Assembly: GCA_000507305.1 (NCBI GenBank)
Contig: DF239552.1
Location: 62,001-126,000 of the forward strand
Source of the DNA: Breviolum minutum Mf 1.05b.01
Lineage: Eukaryota > Sar > Dinophyceae > Suessiales > Symbiodiniaceae
Length of the DNA stretch: 64,000 bases
Direction of reading: 5' to 3'
In this document: piece by piece, positions 1-10,149 of the stretch
How positions within the stretch are numbered: position 1 is the first letter of the stretch
How the letters are laid out: each line of letters begins with the position of its first letter
Made by a program: the position numbers and the translations under genes
Notes under the pieces: generated by a model
Seen by the model: the letters and a program-made list of their open reading frames with translations, nothing else
What the model was told of the DNA's origin: nothing
Databases searched by the model: none

Positions 1-123
1 CAGCTCTGTGTCTTCCGACATTACCCACAACCACCTACAGGACCTTGATTGATCGTGCCATGAATCGTACAACGACCACTACCACTACCGGTACTATCAG
101 GGAGCTCCACTGTACCCTTACCA

Positions 124-905
124 CTGCGAATGTCCTCACTCTTCTACCAGGGAAGAAGGATCTCAGTGCTTGTGGTCTTCAGGGACTTGTTACGTACAGA
201 AAGCCTCAAACAAATGTTTGAAGATGCTGGAGCTCATGTGGTTGGTATCCAGGAGACCCGAATGAGGAAACTACCAAAAGGAGAAACCGAGAGATATTTT
301 GTCATAGGAGGCGCAGCCAATTCACAAGGGCATTATATGGAGTGCAGTTGTGGTTTTCGAAGAACCTTGGATGGACAAGGTCGGAGTCTCTACTTCGCGT
401 ATTGTGCACCAGGACCCTCGGCGATTGATTGTGAGTGTGAACGCACCATTCATCAAAGCAAATCATCATCTGCGCACATGGACCACATGGACAAGTTGCT
501 GATGAATGGAAACAACGATGGTGGGCTGAACTTCATCGCTGCATTCCGCCTCGTTTCCAGAATTGGGCTCAGTTTCTGCTCATTGACGCAAATGCACGTC
601 TAGGAGATCATCCTTGCAAGCAGATATGTTTTGGAGATCACCAAGCAGAAGTACAAGATTAGAATGGTGAACGATTGATCGAGTATGTGGACAAGAACGA
701 CATCTGGATACCGAGCACCTTCGAGGATTTCCATGAGGGTGAGTCTGGAACTTGGTATCACCAACAATCGGATACATGGTCACGGGGAGACTTTGTTGGT
801 GTCCCTGCGTCTTGGACACTATCTGGATGTCGAAGCAGAGTGATGGATGAAATTGACTTGGCGCTGAAGAAGCAAGACCACAGACCGGCAGCGGTCACTA
901 TTGAA
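124..905 (+). pseudogene. LINE EEP endonuclease domain, frameshifted
   Basis: The domain would nick target DNA to prime reverse transcription. One frame gives TTANVLTLLPG near 102-152; a second (130-603) gives AGAHVVGIQETRMRK, carrying the catalytic-Glu QET motif; a third (675 onward) gives SRGDFVGVPASW and then KKQDHRPAAVTI, which matches the final (S)DH motif of EEP enzymes. The frame changes near 150 and between 603 and 675 show it cannot make one protein. Family assignment rests on these motifs and their order. Confidence 0.7.
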
Positions 906-1330
906 TGGAGAAGGGATGTTGAGATTGACAAGCGCAACTACAAGCATGTTGGACAAGGTCAGAGGATGCCGGATAGCACGCTGATTTTGCAGGACTTGTA
1001 TGCCACAAAAGTCAAACTGATGGACGTCGCCAACTACGTGATTGTCTTCCTGAATGCGAGTGGACTATGGATGTGCATACTCACACAGCCTTGCTTCAGG
1101 ATCGATGGTACAAATGATGAGTTCCGAGGGCTCTTTCGGCTCCCTACGGTCGAGACACGGCTGGCTACTGCTAGACTGCAGTATGTGGCTCGTGTCTGGA
1201 CGGTAGGCCCTGATACCCTTCGGGAACTTTTATGGTGTGAGAATGCACGCCGGTCAACAGGCTGGCTCCAATCAGTGCGTTTAGACCTTGTGAGTGGTAT
1301 CAGGATGTGATGGGATCCCGCTCAGTTCTT
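906..1330 (+). pseudogene. LINE linker plus residual RT thumb region; RT core absent
   Basis: After the EEP end the frame 675-1310 continues through a linker. About residue 156 it gives PTVETRLATARLQYVARV and then GPDTLRELLW, which resembles the helical region just after the palm of LINE reverse transcriptases. No F/YxDD box or other RT motif lies upstream. I infer an internal deletion of the RT core, so the copy was non-autonomous or died by deletion. Confidence 0.5.
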
Positions 1331-1361
1331 TTGGAACCTGATTTGGAACAAGCTGCACGAG

Positions 1362-1790
1362 TTGCGTGAGTCGCCACGGCTTTGGAAGAGAAGTGTCAAG
1401 CGAGCCTACCACTACGCAGTGATGCAGGAAGCACTGGCAGCGGATGTTCGTGGGTGGCACCATATCATGCTCTCTGACATCAAGCAGCATGGAGGAGAAG
1501 TAGAAGGATACAGACAAGGAACTGATGATGGATCGTATCAGTGCTTTTGTGGGCAATATTGCAAGACACCACAGAGACTTGCTGCACACCAACGTCTGGT
1601 CCATGCACGACACGCTCCAGAACATCGGTACATCACTGGACCCAGCTGCCCGGTGTGCATGAAGGTGGCTGTGGACGAAGAACCGTGTACGACTCCACCT
1701 TTCTTACATCCCCAGAGCAGGTGGCCCCAACAGGTGTTTCCAAACGCTACTACAGAGTGGATGGCAGCCAGAAGAAACGAAGGAAGGTGA
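1362..1790 (+). pseudogene. LINE zinc-finger region with a one-base frame change
   Basis: The 142-codon frame contains CFCGQYCKTPQRLAAHQRLV, a C2H2-like finger, then CPVCMK. Directly after CPVCMK a different frame (about 1661-1755) gives WLWTKNRVRLHLSYIPRAGG and then PNRCFQTLLQS, the natural continuation of this domain as I recall it from dinoflagellate LINEs. A single-base indel at about 1660 therefore splits the domain. It presumably binds the element RNA or DNA. Confidence 0.6.
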
Positions 1791-1923
1791 AGGTCAAGAC
1801 TTCCAGGGACTTCAGTCCCACCACAAAGGCATGCGTCTTGATGCTTTGCAGTGCTACGGTCCTGATCGAGCTTAGTTAGTTTTGGCCGTGCCATTGATGC
1901 GGAGATCGACACGGCCACGACAA

Positions 1924-3425
1924 CTATGCAGGAACTACAGGAAGAGCAAAAAGCATTTTGTCAGGGCAGAAGAGATTGATGTGGAGTTGATTGAAGAAGT
2001 TAGTCGAGCTCTCGCCCAAGCTACACTTGATTGGTGGGAAAGCTTTCGGCGCAATAGGGACGACAAGGAAGGCCTTTATCTGAGTGAGGAATGGGTCCGA
2101 GTGCTTTTCGAGGAATGTGATGATGACTTTGAGAAGCAGGTCTATGACCTGATCTTCAGAGGATGGGGTGAGAACGTCCTCCCTACGTTGGTACAAGGAT
2201 GGGAAGATGGAGAAGCCGAAGGTATTGCAGAAGCCGTCTACTACAAGATTGTTAAGGAGTACCGGTCTTTTCACCTCGAGGCAGAGAGTGGTGTGCAAGC
2301 CAACCGACTTCGAGCTTTTCGACGTCCGCATCGACCAGCCAAGTTTGGGCAACGGCAATGCCACGGTCGTGGAGGACGACACCAAGCTCGACGTATTGTG
2401 CGTCGGTATTTGGATGAGGATGGTTGGCACAAGGGGTGTAAGCGGTTCCAATGGAACAATCAGTGCAAGAGCAGGGGATGCCGACGTTGAGCGCTGCAAT
2501 ACACCGCCCTACGTTTCTGGTCGTGCGCCGTTCTCAGGAAGGAGAAGGCGTCATGATTTCCATGACGCAATCATGGAGCTCACGAAGAATTTGGCCTGCG
2601 ATGTGAAGGTGATCTCCTTAGACACTGCAGTGGACAGCCATTATGGAGGTCTTTCTTCTGACAGCTTTTCATGGGCTGCGGTGATGAAGCTGGCGAGACA
2701 ATGCAGAATTTCTGCCGCAGTGGCAGGCCCGCCATGCGAGACGTGCAGCGAAGCGAGGTTCCACATCCCTGAAGGTCTGTCCGAAGAAGATCGACAGAAA
2801 TGGCCAAGACCACTTCGAACGGAAGACTGCCCATGGGGGATCGATGGACTTCGATACCGAGAGATGAAGCAACTGCAAATCGGATCGAGGTTTGGGTTGC
2901 AGACGATCTGGCTCTTCGTGCTAATGCTATGTACCGGAGGATGCATGTTGGTGTGAGCACCCAGCCCCGCCCAAACAGCCGGGACGAGCAGCCATTGTTC
3001 ACCATGCCGATTGTCCGCCTCCTTTTGGCACTCCCAGAAGTTGCACTTCATGTTATCCGCCAGTGTGAGTATGGAGCCAAAGCTATTAAGCCTACGGGCT
3101 TGCTGACGCTGCGCATTGGAGGTTATTGGAAATCTATGCAACCTTGGAAACGGCCAACTGCAGAGGCTGAGATTGAGGTGAAGATTGGGCGATATCGCGA
3201 TGGAAGTTTCCCTATACCTCGGAACTCAAAGAGTATCCTGAGGGTCTTTCATGGAGTCTAGCACAGTGTATAGCCGACTCTTTGTTGGAGACGTTGCGGA
3301 AGAGTACATGGCGTTCCAATTTACCTCTGGATGATTTGCTGAGGGAATGGTGTGACAAAATACATCTGGCCTCAGCCGTTATCTGCGATAATGCTCCGAT
3401 TTTGCCAGACTATCAAGAACGTTGA
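1924..3425 (+). pseudogene. LINE C-terminal domain with methyltransferase-like motifs, frameshifted
   Basis: The frame 1882-2490 supplies an acidic helical linker (WWESFRRNRDDKEGLYLSEE). The frame 2168-2956 then gives APFSGRRRRHDFHDAIMEL, VKVISLDTAVD and VAGPPCETCSEARF. A third frame (2800 onward) gives IVRLLLALPEVALHVIRQ, and a fourth ends with YPEGLSWSLAQCIADSLLE and stops at 3423. The F-S-G...acidic...PPC order resembles motifs I, II and IV of C5-cytosine methyltransferases, but PPCE replaces the usual PPCQ and the other motifs were not identified. Frame changes make this copy inactive. Confidence 0.55.
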
Positions 3426-3589
3426 TGTCTGGCTCTCCGCTTTTGTCCATAGGATGCGGTGTGTACTTGAGTGCAGGCAGCGAGCTGACAGCTCATACGC
3501 AACAATTGGAAAAAACTTAGGTTTCATTATAGTTTTCCTTAGGGAGCCTAAGCCTAAGAAAACCAATGGAACCAATTGGAGCTGGAGCT

Positions 3590-3966
3590 CACAAAACCTG
3601 CATATACTCACAAAAATCAAGAACCAGTTCATCTTTGCCAGTGAGTCCCACATAGAGTCTGAGAGTTTTGATTTTTTGAGTATATGCAGGTTTCGTGACT
3701 TTTCACTATCAAAGCTTTTGATTTTTTTGAGTATATGCAGGTTTTGTGACTTTCCCTATCAAAATGTTCGTTTTTTTTTGAGTATACGCAGGTGTTGCGG
3801 GACTGCATATACTCAAACAATAATCAACACGTTGATGCCAAAAGTGCACAAAACCTGCATATACTCAAAAAAAGTTTTGATAGTGAAACGTCACCAAACC
3901 TGCATATACTCAAAAAAACAAAAAAATCAAGAACCAGTTCATCTATGCCAGTGAGTCCCACATANA
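3590..3966. repeat. Seven-copy orientation-switching array of CCTGCATATACTCAAAA
   Basis: The core cctgcatatactcaaa occurs near 3597, 3808, 3858 and 3899 on +. Its reverse complement, tttgagtatatgcagg, occurs near 3675, 3725 and 3777. Neighbouring copies are about 40-50 nt apart and the orientation flips near 3800. The outer copies also share a direct repeat, atcaagaaccagttcatct plus gtgagtcccacata (about 3617-3654 and 3927-3964). A single N follows at 3965. Confidence 0.8.
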
Positions 3967-4499
3967 TGAACATTTTTTCAACAACATTATGAATGATTAA
4001 TGATACGTTCAAAAGAGGAATTAACATAAACAATTGCTTGACCGCCATTGCAAAGCACATTGTAGAGACCCAGACATGACATTGAATACAAGTAAGAAAA
4101 TCATTAGATATGTAACTGTATCACCTCACAAAATCACTTATGCAAACTTTCCTCTGAAAGCAACTTTTTATCTTAAAAGGTAGGCCCTGGGGGGAGCCAG
4201 CATATTTGCTGTATATATAATATACTTTTATATATTTTTTTTGAATATGTTTTAGTATGTAATGTATTTAGTGTGAGGATCTGTGATGCACCATTAATTT
4301 TTCGTCGCAAGGTATCGATTTGAGACGTCCCTAAATGGATTATATTCCTTTTCCTAAAATTTCGAGGTTTGGGCCCTCCCCCAAAGGGGGATCTGGTGTG
4401 CTGTTGATTCAACGCATTTGTGCTGTGCCATGAGGTGATCGATCAGAGGCGGGCACACGTTTTGGTGGGCAGGCGCAAAGGGAGAGGGAGGAGCTGCTG
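3967..4499. other. No gene seen
   Basis: AT-rich sequence with no convincing open frame or splice-bounded segment. A long T/A-rich stretch lies at about 4205-4260. Confidence 0.5.
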
Positions 4500-4654
4500 T
4501 CGTTGCTGTTGTGGTTGTCATGGTTGTCGGTTGTTGTCGTTACCTTGTTGTTGTTGTTGTTGTTGTTGTTGTTCTTGTTCTCGATCTTGTTATTGTTGTT
4601 GTTCTTGTTGTTGCTGTTGTTGTTCTTGTTCTTGTTCTTGTTCTCGATCTTGTT

Positions 4655-4687
<33 letters not shown>

Positions 4688-4733
4688 CTTGTTATTGTTC
4701 TTGTTCTTCTTGTTGTTGCTGTTGTTGTTGTGG

Positions 4734-4790
<57 letters not shown>

Positions 4791-4829
4791 TTGTTCTTGT
4801 TCTTCTTGTTGTTGCTGTTGTTGTTGTGG

Positions 4830-4863
<34 letters not shown>
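4500..4863. repeat. (TTG)n microsatellite with CTT/CTG variants
   Basis: Almost uninterrupted ttg triplets with interspersed ttc, ctg and tgg. It contains an internal near-duplicate of about 100 nt (ttgttcttgttcttcttg at about 4699 and 4794). All apparent ORFs here (poly-L, poly-C, poly-V, or poly-Q on minus) are products of the repeat. Confidence 0.95.
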
Positions 4864-5135
4864 AGTTTCTTGTAGTTTCTTGTTGTTGCTTGTTGTTTCA
4901 TGTTTCTTGTTGTTTCTTGTTGTTTCTTGTTGTTTCTTGTTGTTTCCTGTTGTTTCCTGTTGTTTCTTGTTGTTTCTTGTTGTTTCTTGTTGTTTCTTGT
5001 AGTTTCTTGTTGTTGCTTGTTGTTTCTTGTTGTTTCTTCTTGTTTCTTCTTGTTTCTTGTTGTTTCTTCTTGTTTCTTCTTGTTTCTTCTTGTTTCTTCT
5101 TGTTTCTTCTTGTTTCGTGTGTTTCTTCTGTTTGT
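4864..5135. repeat. (TTTCTTGTTG)n / (TTTCTTCTTG)n decanucleotide repeat
   Basis: The 10-mer tgtttcttgt is repeated about 25 times, drifting from ttgttgtttc on the left to cttcttgttt on the right. It directly continues the TTG tract and probably arose from it by slippage. Confidence 0.9.
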
Positions 5136-5235
5136 CATGTTTTTTTGTTTTGTGTTAATGGTTTTCCCCCACCTGCCAGGTGAGGGTTGTCGATTGTATG
5201 TCAGTCACCGCCTCCTCCTCCTGCTCCTCCTCCCG

Positions 5236-6415
5236 TCCTTCCTCCCTGCCGGACCTCAACCGCGAGCAGCCACGTGCAGTGTTCTATGCCGGACCTCGAC
5301 CGCGAGCGGCCACGTCCNNNNNNNNNNNNNNNNNNNNNNNNNNNNNNNNNNNNNNNNNNNNNNNNNNNNNNNNNNNNNNNNNNNNNNNNNNNNNNNNNNN
5401 NNNNNNNNNNNNNNNNNNNNNNNNNNNNNNNNNNNNNNNNNNNNNNNNNNNNNNNNNNNNNNNNNNNNNNNNNNNNNNNNNNNNNNNNNNNNNNNNNNNN
5501 NNNNNNNNNNNNNNNNNNNNNNNNNNNNNNNNNNNNNNNNNNNNNNNNNNNNNNNNNNNNNNNNNNNNNNNNNNNNNNNNNNNNNNNNNNNNNNNNNNNN
5601 NNNNNNNNNNNNNNNNNNNNNNNNNNNNNNNNNNNNNNNNNNNNNNNNNNNNNNNNNNNNNNNNNNNNNNNNNNNNNNNNNNNNNNNNNNNNNNNNNNNN
5701 NNNNNNNNNNNNNNNNNNNNNNNNNNNNNNNNNNNNNNNNNNNNNNNNNNNNNNNNNNNNNNNNNNNNNNNNNNNNNNNNNNNNNNNNNNNNNNNNNNNN
5801 NNNNNNNNNNNNNNNNNNNNNNNNNNNNNNNNNNNNNNNNNNNNNNNNNNNNNNNNNNNNNNNNNNNNNNNNNNNNNNNNNNNNNNNNNNNNNNNNNNNN
5901 NNNNNNNNNNNNNNNNNNNNNNNNNNNNNNNNNNNNNNNNNNNNNNNNNNNNNNNNNNNNNNNNNNNNNNNNNNNNNNNNNNNNNNNNNNNNNNNNNNNN
6001 NNNNNNNNNNNNNNNNNNNNNNNNNNNNNNNNNNNNNNNNNNNNNNNNNNNNNNNNNNNNNNNNNNNNNNNNNNNNNNNNNNNNNNNNNNNNNNNNNNNN
6101 NNNNNNNNNNNNNNNNNNNNNNNNNNNNNNNNNNNNNNNNNNNNNNNNNNNNNNNNNNNNNNNNNNNNNNNNNNNNNNNNNNNNNNNNNNNNNNNNNNNN
6201 NNNNNNNNNNNNNNNCAGCGTTCCTTGCCGTACCTCAACCGCGAGCAGCCACGTGCAGTTTCCTGCCGGGCCTTAAGGGGGAGCAGCCACGCAAGCCTCA
6301 ACCGCAACAGCCACGTCCAGTGTTCCTGGCCAGACCTTAACCACGAGCAGCCACGTGCAGTGTTCCCTGCCAGACGTCAACTGCGAGCAGCTACGTCCAG
6401 TGTTCCCTGTCGGAC
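5236..6415. repeat. 40-nt GC-rich minisatellite interrupted by the assembly gap
   Basis: Units follow the pattern cagtgttccctgccggacct then caaccgcgagcagccacgtg, 40 nt in all. Two partial units lie left of the gap (5245-5317) and about five right of it (6216-6415). The same unit on both sides suggests that the gap itself is filled with this array. Confidence 0.85.
5318..6215. other. Assembly gap, 898 N
   Basis: A run of N only. Any ORF crossing it is meaningless. Confidence 1.
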
Positions 6416-6679
6416 CGCCACATCAGAACATATATGTCAAAAAGCATGTCAGAAGGTATCTCAGCAAGAAGTCAGAAATGCTGGCGTCATGTTTTCTTGA
6501 AGGAAATTTGATTTCGCAGCCTTTAGTCCTGGCCTGTCTATGATGCATTGCGAACTTCTTGACATCTGCATTGGGACGGGCAGGACAAGATAAGCTTACG
6601 CAAAAGTCTTCAAGACAGGTTTGGCGTTTTTCCACGTTTTGAAATGTGGGGATCACTCGAAGTAAAGTAGTTGTTTTTT

Positions 6680-6762
6680 TTTCTGTTGTTGTTGTTGTTG
6701 TGGTTGCTGCTGCTGCTGCTGCTGGTGGTGGTGGTGGTGGTGGTGGTGGTGGTGGTGGTGGT
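6680..6762. repeat. (TTG)n-(CTG)n-(GTG)n compound triplet repeat
   Basis: About six ttg, five ctg and fourteen ggt/gtg triplets in a row. The neighbouring frames encode only homopolymer runs. Confidence 0.9.
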
Positions 6763-6779
6763 TGTTTTTTTCAGGTGGG

Positions 6780-7330
6780 CTTCAGTAAAGGGGCTGTCGC
6801 GAGCTCCTTCCAACAATGTGTAAATTACTCAATCACCCAACTTCCCAAAGCCGCGTAGCCATCCATTTGGAATCAGGTTCCCGGGTTCCTCCTTCATGTT
6901 TCCGGTTGAAGCAGAGGTAATCTGGAACGCGGAACGCAAAATGCTCACCGCCAAAACCAGATGTTGGTTCCTCATCCGTACCTTGGGCAAAAATTGCATT
7001 CGGAGCCTAATCGCCAATTTTTGGGTGGCAAGAATCAGCAAGCTTGGAGTCTGTCCCCAGGAATGCGGAAAAAGTTGGTTGTGAGACTTTTTGATGGATT
7101 AACCTAACCCCCCTCTAATGTACCACCCTCAGAAATAAGGGCTTCATTTCTGATGGGGGGTCGTTGGGGTGTTAGCCATCCCTTGTAGGTACTGCCGGAA
7201 GTGGAGCGTATGATGCTTGGCAGGAAGCAAGTGAATGGATTGGAATTTTCCGGAACTTCCAAAACTTACCGAGTTTTTCGAACTTTGATAGGAATATATT
7301 TAAAAAGTATCAGATATCTAGGGAAGACCA
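6780..7330. other. No assignable gene; one weak open segment
   Basis: The frame 6896-7084 on + is open for 62 codons and the antisense is open for 70, so it is not decisive. Otherwise I see no structure until the GA-rich tract begins near 7350. Confidence 0.4.
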
Positions 7331-7354
7331 GAAGTCAAGTTTCTGACCAAATGG

Positions 7355-7785
7355 AGAGATGAAACGGAGAGAAGAGAAGAGAGAAAGAGAAAGAGCCCAA
7401 GGACAGAAGATAGAAGAAAGAAGATACAGGCGCGCGAAACTTTTGGAAGTCCGATGAGCGAAGCACCTTTGGAAGAAAACATGTCAACATGACGGCTGTT
7501 GTGGCGTGAAGCGCATTTCCCAAGTCAAAATTGCAAAAAACGAAGATACCGGGCCACTTTTGGAGGAATAGGTAGAAAGATACGTAGATAGATATAAAGG
7601 CGCGTAGAAAGATAGAAAGAAAGATAGATAGATCGATAGATAACAAGATTTATAGATTGATAGATTGCTAGATAGACAGATAGAAAGATAAATGAAATTT
7701 AGAAAGAAAGCTAGATAGATAGAAAGATAGACGGAAAGAAAGAAAGAAAAATAGATAGACGGATAGACAGATAGACAGACAGACA
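7355..7785. repeat. GA-rich then GATA/GACA microsatellite (left half)
   Basis: gaga/aaga repeats (7355-7420) grade into gatagata, gaaagata and gacagaca from 7565. The array stops at the copia element at 7786 and resumes with the same motif at 15443. Confidence 0.85.
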
Positions 7786-7966
7786 TGTTAAGGTACAAGT
7801 GTATATACAATCCCAGTGATACCAGTGGTGTACAACACAATGCACACAACAATGTATTCCATGAACTGCAGGGCCCTTGGGTCAAGCCAAGTACAATTGC
7901 CCAGAGAGTACAAAAGGTGCTGAGTGACATACAATACATCGTGTACAAGTTGAGTTGATTTTTACA
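7786..7966 (+). repeat. 5' LTR (181 nt)
   Basis: Starts tgttaaggtacaagtg and ends gttgatttttaca. It differs from the 3' LTR at only two sites (g/a near position 8, a/c near position 152). It would hold the promoter and polyadenylation signals; no clear TATA box was recognised. Confidence 0.95.
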
Positions 7967-7978
7967 TGGTAGCGGAGC
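7967..7978 (+). promoter_or_regulatory. Primer binding site, initiator-Met tRNA type
   Basis: tggtagcggagc begins at the base right after the 5' LTR. It resembles tggtatcagagc, the usual copia site complementary to the 3' end of initiator methionine tRNA. Confidence 0.7.
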
Positions 7979-8079
7979 AAACAATCCTGGTTCGACAATC
8001 CAGGTGAGCTACAAACAATACCACTGCGCACACGCACGTACAACAGTACGCACCTACTTGAGAAGAGTAGGCCACAACA

Positions 8080-9110
8080 ATGGAATCACCAAGCACAGCA
8101 AATGGAGCGCAACAAGCAGAAGGTACAACAGCACAAGGGCTGATCAACATGCACAGGTACAAAATGCAACCACCAACATTTTCAGGAGAGTATGGTACCT
8201 TCGAAGAATGGAAATACAAGTTCCAGGCGTACATGGGACTGATGGACAATCAGCTACCACAATTGCTAGAGAATACAGAGAACTCCACAACAGTGATCAA
8301 GGACTCAGCAGCAACAACAACAGAAAGGGCAAACAAATGGGTGCAACTATCAACAGACTTGAGGTACATGCTCATCAACATTTGCTCAGGAGCAGCAGCA
8401 ACAATTTGCAGACAACACCGAACAAGCAATGGCTTTGACATCTACAGACAACCATGCATACGGTTTTCAATTCCATTGGGAACAAGGTCAATAGGATACC
8501 TCACAAGACTACTCAAACCCACCTTCGACATGAAACAATTTTGAGGAGACATTTTCACAATGGGAATTTGAGCTCAACAAGTATGAACGCGACAATGGAC
8601 AAGCTTTTCCAGAATCAGTGAAATAGCAGTTATCCTCAAAGAGACAAAAGGACCACTACAACAACACCTTCAGCTGTTAGCTGGACAAACACCAAGCTAC
8701 AATCAAGTCAGAACAACAATCATGGAGTACTAAAGAGCGACAACAGCATTCAACAAGTTGAAACAACAGACATCCTCATGTGTGTAGGAACAAATTTAGG
8801 TGGAGGTACAGCACCAATGGACATATCAGCAGTAAAGGGCAAAGGATACAAAGGATGCAGAGAATACAAAGGAAAAGGAAAATACAAAGGCAAAGGAAAA
8901 GGAAAGAGCTACGGTGGATACAAGGGCAAAGGAAAAGGAAACAAAGGTTACAACAACGGAAAAGGTCCAGTTGGACAAGGCAATCCTTTTGGATACAAAG
9001 GGCAACAACAGAACAAAGGTAAAGGAAAAGGACACAAAGGAAAGCATGCACAAGATGTATGTTACAGATGCGGACATTTTTGCCAGGACACATAGAAAAG
9101 AATTGCAGAG
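8080..9110 (+). pseudogene. gag: copia gag with broken zinc knuckle
   Basis: Capsid-like protein. The frame starts at ATG 8080 and contains MQPPTFSGEYGTFEEWKYKF, a typical gag N-terminal pattern. From about 8520 the frame changes (EETFSQWEFELNKYERDNG) and two stops interrupt it. A Lys/Gly-rich region follows (KGKGYKG, KGKGKGK; 8836-9047). The CCHC knuckle CYRCG is separated from GHIEKNC by a frame change near 9085. It would package element RNA; this copy cannot do so. Confidence 0.75.
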
Positions 9111-9960
9111 TCCCAGTTTACAATTATGGAGAAGCACCAGAAGCAGCAGCAGAACAGTATGATGTACAACAATGGTACGAAGATCCATTTGCCTATGATG
9201 GGCATTGGTGGAACAATAGCATGGGACAGCATGGACAAGACACACATCATCATGCACAACAACTTGCACTACCAGCACCACAGATGGCAACATTATCAGG
9301 CAATGCGCCACCAATCCAGATCGTTTCTGGAATACAATGCCAAGAACCAAGTATGATTGCACACATCCACGACAACACTTCAGGACAGCAAACAACATAC
9401 GTAGACATCATGGAGCAGCTACACATGTCTGCCCACCATGGTTTGCACAAGAATTCCCAATACAACCTTTATCAGCAGACAATGGACCACAACTACGAAC
9501 AGTCACTAACAATGAGATCAGACTCTACGGATACAAATGGGTATACATGCACAATGTAGAAGGACAAGCAAGTGTCATACCATTTTATGTGTGTGACGTA
9601 CACCAACCAATTGTTTCGGCGTCAAGGTTGGAAGAACAAGGTTTGATCCTGCCATTCAATGAACAACAAAGGCATATCACACACCCCAAAGGTTTCAGCA
9701 CAACACTGATCAAACAACAAAGCCTTTACTATCTCAGGACAACAGTCATTCCAATTCCAGCAAACTACCAATTACAGATACAGCAAACATCAGAAGGAAC
9801 AATAGCAATGATAGCACCAACTACGCTGACACCACAAGGTCCAGAACCAATCTTGGGAGGAAACAATGACTTCTGGCGTACAACAATGAAGGATATCTAG
9901 TACGAGTACATAAGACAAGAAGGAAGGCACTATTCCTTCCATACAAGACGTGTCCAATAC
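9110..9960 (+). pseudogene. copia protease region, catalytic Asp not seen
   Basis: After the knuckle, a linker (QQWYEDPFAYDGHWWNNS) leads to HHGAATHVCPPWF in the 9337-9900 frame, at the place of the D(S/T)GA active site. His replaces the expected Asp, so the protease looks dead, unless the true frame is hidden by a nearby indel. Downstream hydrophobic strands (RLYGYKWVYMHNVEGQASVI) agree with the copia protease fold. Confidence 0.6.
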
Positions 9961-10149
9961 CAGTTGACAAGTTGGAGAACTACAGAAGGACAATAGTGAG
10001 AAGACCTGACAAGAACAATGAGGACTTTGAAGAACAATTTCAGAGCATGTCGAACAAGCAACAAAAGAGAGTCCTAGAAGGACAAGCTTGGACAGGTGAG
10101 ACATGGTTCACGCTGAAGCGAGGCACAAAAGTGCCAACAACAACAGCAG

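Larger units (their letters stand above)
1..3425 (+). mobile_element. Decayed LINE (non-LTR retrotransposon), 5' end outside window
   Basis: On +, pieces of one polyprotein follow each other in changing frames: an endonuclease/exonuclease/phosphatase (EEP) domain from about 124, a short thumb-like remnant of reverse transcriptase near 1150-1250, a C2H2/CPVC zinc-finger region near 1550-1770, an acidic linker, and a large C-terminal domain ending at the TGA 3423-3425. The order EEP, RT, zinc finger, C-terminal domain is what I recall for dinoflagellate LINEs. About 1.5-2 kb expected for the RT core is missing between 900 and 1150. At least five frame changes make it inactive. The exact 3' end is unclear; no A-tail was seen before 3590. 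Confidence 0.75.

Noticed and set aside
4420-5183. Long Leu-, Cys-, Val- and Gln-rich ORFs
   Set aside because: They are translations of TTG and TTTCTTG repeats in each frame, with no flanking coding sequence.
4900-6500. Long ORFs of 370-460 codons
   Set aside because: They consist mainly of the N gap; the rest is the 40-nt minisatellite.
7335-7984. Minus-strand ORFs rich in Tyr, Leu, Ser (YLSIYLS)
   Set aside because: Translation of the GATA/GACA microsatellite.
8776-9398. Minus-strand ORFs across gag
   Set aside because: Antisense shadows of the Lys/Gly-rich Gag region.
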